A stretch of DNA of 64,000 nucleotides from Georgenia_B sunbinii (lineage in GTDB: Bacteria > Actinomycetota > Actinomycetes > Actinomycetales > Actinomycetaceae). Each line of letters begins with the position of its first letter. The stretch's first letter is position 1. The DNA is taken from the NCBI RefSeq assembly GCF_036421855.1, contig NZ_JAZGOK010000001.1; one strand, given 5' to 3'. The notes below the pieces were generated by a model. The model worked only from the letters and a program-made list of their open reading frames with translations. It ran no database searches and had not been told where the DNA came from. Made by a program: the position numbers and the translations under genes. Positions 62,907 to 64,000 of the stretch are shown here, piece by piece.

Positions 62907-63777
62907 GCTGATCGCGCCACGCCGCACGATCGGGGCGCGGGACTTCGACTTCGCCCGCCGCGCCGCGGTGATGGCCATCGTCAACCGCACCCCCGACTCG
63001 TTCTTCGACCGTGGCGCCACCTTCGCGCTCGACGCGGCGGTGACCGCGGCGCTGGACGCCGTCGCCGCGGGCGCCGACTGGGTCGACGTCGGCGGGGTGC
63101 CCTTCTCGCCCGACACCCCCGAGGTCTCGGTCGCGGAGGAGATCGACCGGGTGGTGCCGATCGTCGAGGCGGTCGCGGCCCGCAGCGACGTCGTCATCTC
63201 GATCGACACCGCCCGCGCGGAGGTCGCCGCGGCCGGGCTGGCCGCCGGCGCCAGCGTCGTCAACGATACCAACGGGGTGCGCGACCCGGCGATGCTCGAG
63301 CTGCTCGCCGGCTCCGACGCGTCGGTGATCGTCACGCACTCGCTCGCCGCACCGCACGTGCACCACCCGCGACCTCGCTACGACGACGTCGTGACCGAGG
63401 TCGTCACGTTCCTGCGGGACCGCGTCGCGGCGCTGGTCGACGGCGGCATCGAGCCGCAGCGGCTGTTCATCGACCCCGGGCCGGACCTCAACAAGAACAC
63501 CCGGCACACCCTCGCGCTGCTGCGCCGGTTCGGGGAGATCACCGCGATCGGGCTGCCGACCCTGGTGGCGGTGTCGAACAAGGACTTCGTCGGTGAGTCG
63601 CTGGACCGCGAGCGCGACGAGCGGCTGGCCGGCTCGCTGGCGGCGACGACGCTGGCAGTGGCCGCCGGCGCCCGAGTGGTGCGCACCCACCACGTGCCGC
63701 AGACCGTCGACGCGGTCCGGATGACCGAGGTGGTCCTCGGTCTGCGCGAGCCCGCGTACCTGCGCCACAACACCTGA
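62896..63777 (+). CDS. dihydropteroate synthase paralogue (FolP2-like)
   Basis: Pterin-binding TIM barrel, 293 aa. The loop NRTPDSFFDRG and DTNGVRDPAM are DHPS hallmarks. The later motif reads DPGPDLNKNTRHTLALLRR, as in mycobacterial FolP2 (Rv1207-like), rather than the DPGxGFxK of catalytic FolP. FolP2 proteins do not clearly act as DHPS, so the role is uncertain. The GTG start overlaps pepN by 11 bases, and a RibD-C reductase follows after 13 bases. Confidence 0.82.
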   Translation: MTAELIAPRRTIGARDFDFARRAAVMAIVNRTPDSFFDRGATFALDAAVTAALDAVAAGADWVDVGGVPFSPDTPEVSVAEEIDRVVPIVEAVAARSDVVISIDTARAEVAAAGLAAGASVVNDTNGVRDPAMLELLAGSDASVIVTHSLAAPHVHHPRPRYDDVVTEVVTFLRDRVAALVDGGIEPQRLFIDPGPDLNKNTRHTLALLRRFGEITAIGLPTLVAVSNKDFVGESLDRERDERLAGSLAATTLAVAAGARVVRTHHVPQTVDAVRMTEVVLGLREPAYLRHNT

Positions 63778-63790
63778 CCGGGAGACGACG

Positions 63791-64000
63791 ATGCTCGCGC
63801 ACGACCAGCTGCTCACCGCCTACGGCCGCGCCGACCGCTCGCGGCGGTGGGTGCGGGCGAACTTCGTCGCCAGCCTCGACGGCGCCGCCACCCACGACGG
63901 TCACGCCGGCGGGCTCGGCGACCCAGAGGACCAGCAGGTGCTCCTGCTGCTGCGCCGGCTCGCCGACGTCGTCGTCGTCGGGGCCGGCACGGTGCGCGCC
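63791..64000 (+). CDS. RibD C-terminal domain (pyrimidine/dihydrofolate reductase-like) protein, partial
   Basis: The first 70 residues of a DHFR-fold protein; the gene runs past the window. VRANFVASLDGAAT and LLRRLADVVVVGAGTVRA are typical of the RibD C-terminal domain. Stand-alone actinobacterial members (Rv2671-like) can reduce dihydrofolate. GGGAG lies 6 bases before the ATG. It sits 13 bases after the FolP2-like gene, suggesting a joint pterin or flavin role. Confidence 0.8.
   Translation, partial: MLAHDQLLTAYGRADRSRRWVRANFVASLDGAATHDGHAGGLGDPEDQQVLLLLRRLADVVVVGAGTVRA

Overview
The window is 64 kb of very GC-rich DNA (estimated above 70 % G+C by eye), densely packed with genes on both strands. 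It has actinobacterial hallmarks: a translational T-box in front of ileS, two clpP genes, a mycothiol-type DsbA relative, coenzyme F420 genes, many GTG starts, ATGA/GTGA stop-start overlaps and several genes that look leaderless. A Micrococcales member (Cellulomonadaceae/Bogoriellaceae-like) fits best, but the genus cannot be fixed from sequence alone. No insertion sequence, prophage, integrase, rRNA or CRISPR array was seen.

Layout. 1-8.2 kb (minus strand): smc, a small membrane protein, ftsY, amtB, glnB and partial ffh; a GlnR-type box precedes amtB and no glnD is present. 8.4-17.4 kb (minus): ileS, folC, a dihydroxyacetone kinase operon (dhaKLM), a HAD phosphatase, a DUF4233 protein and ndk. 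The dha genes sit inside the usual folC-DUF4233-ndk block, and an 18-bp tandem repeat array marks one edge. 17.6-24.6 kb (minus): a six-gene operon that reads as reductive pyrimidine degradation (beta-ureidopropionase, dihydropyrimidinase, an F420-type LLM oxidoreductase, aminotransferase, malonate-semialdehyde dehydrogenase, YdfG-like reductase). 24.8-35 kb: proC, a sugar transporter and an F420 region holding a putative F420-0 ABC importer, two cofE genes, an F420-dependent glucose-6-phosphate dehydrogenase relative, cofD, cofC and a nitroreductase.

35-46 kb: valS, fadD, a chorismate mutase, a baeRF-type protein and the tig-clpP1-clpP2-clpX proteostasis set, then divergent tRNA-Pro and tRNA-Gly. 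46-54 kb: rpmF, an IMPACT-family gene, a GntR/DUF1648 cassette, a cysK-cysE unit behind a cysteine-rich leader peptide (cysE carries an apparent frameshift in a G tract), and an AraC/NmrA/DUF1772 cassette. 54-64 kb: a Nei-like glycosylase paired with an alkyltransferase-like gene, an Eis-type acetyltransferase, rpiB, peptidase M13, a secreted protein, an Rv2466c-like protein, pepN, a FolP2-like pterin-binding protein and a partial RibD-C reductase.

The strongest leads are the juxtaposition of F420 salvage and de novo synthesis with duplicated cofE; the proposed F420-dependent uracil reductase in a self-contained pyrimidine operon; the shared 18-bp repeat family, non-coding in one place and hexapeptide-coding in another; and the cysteine attenuator in front of cysK.
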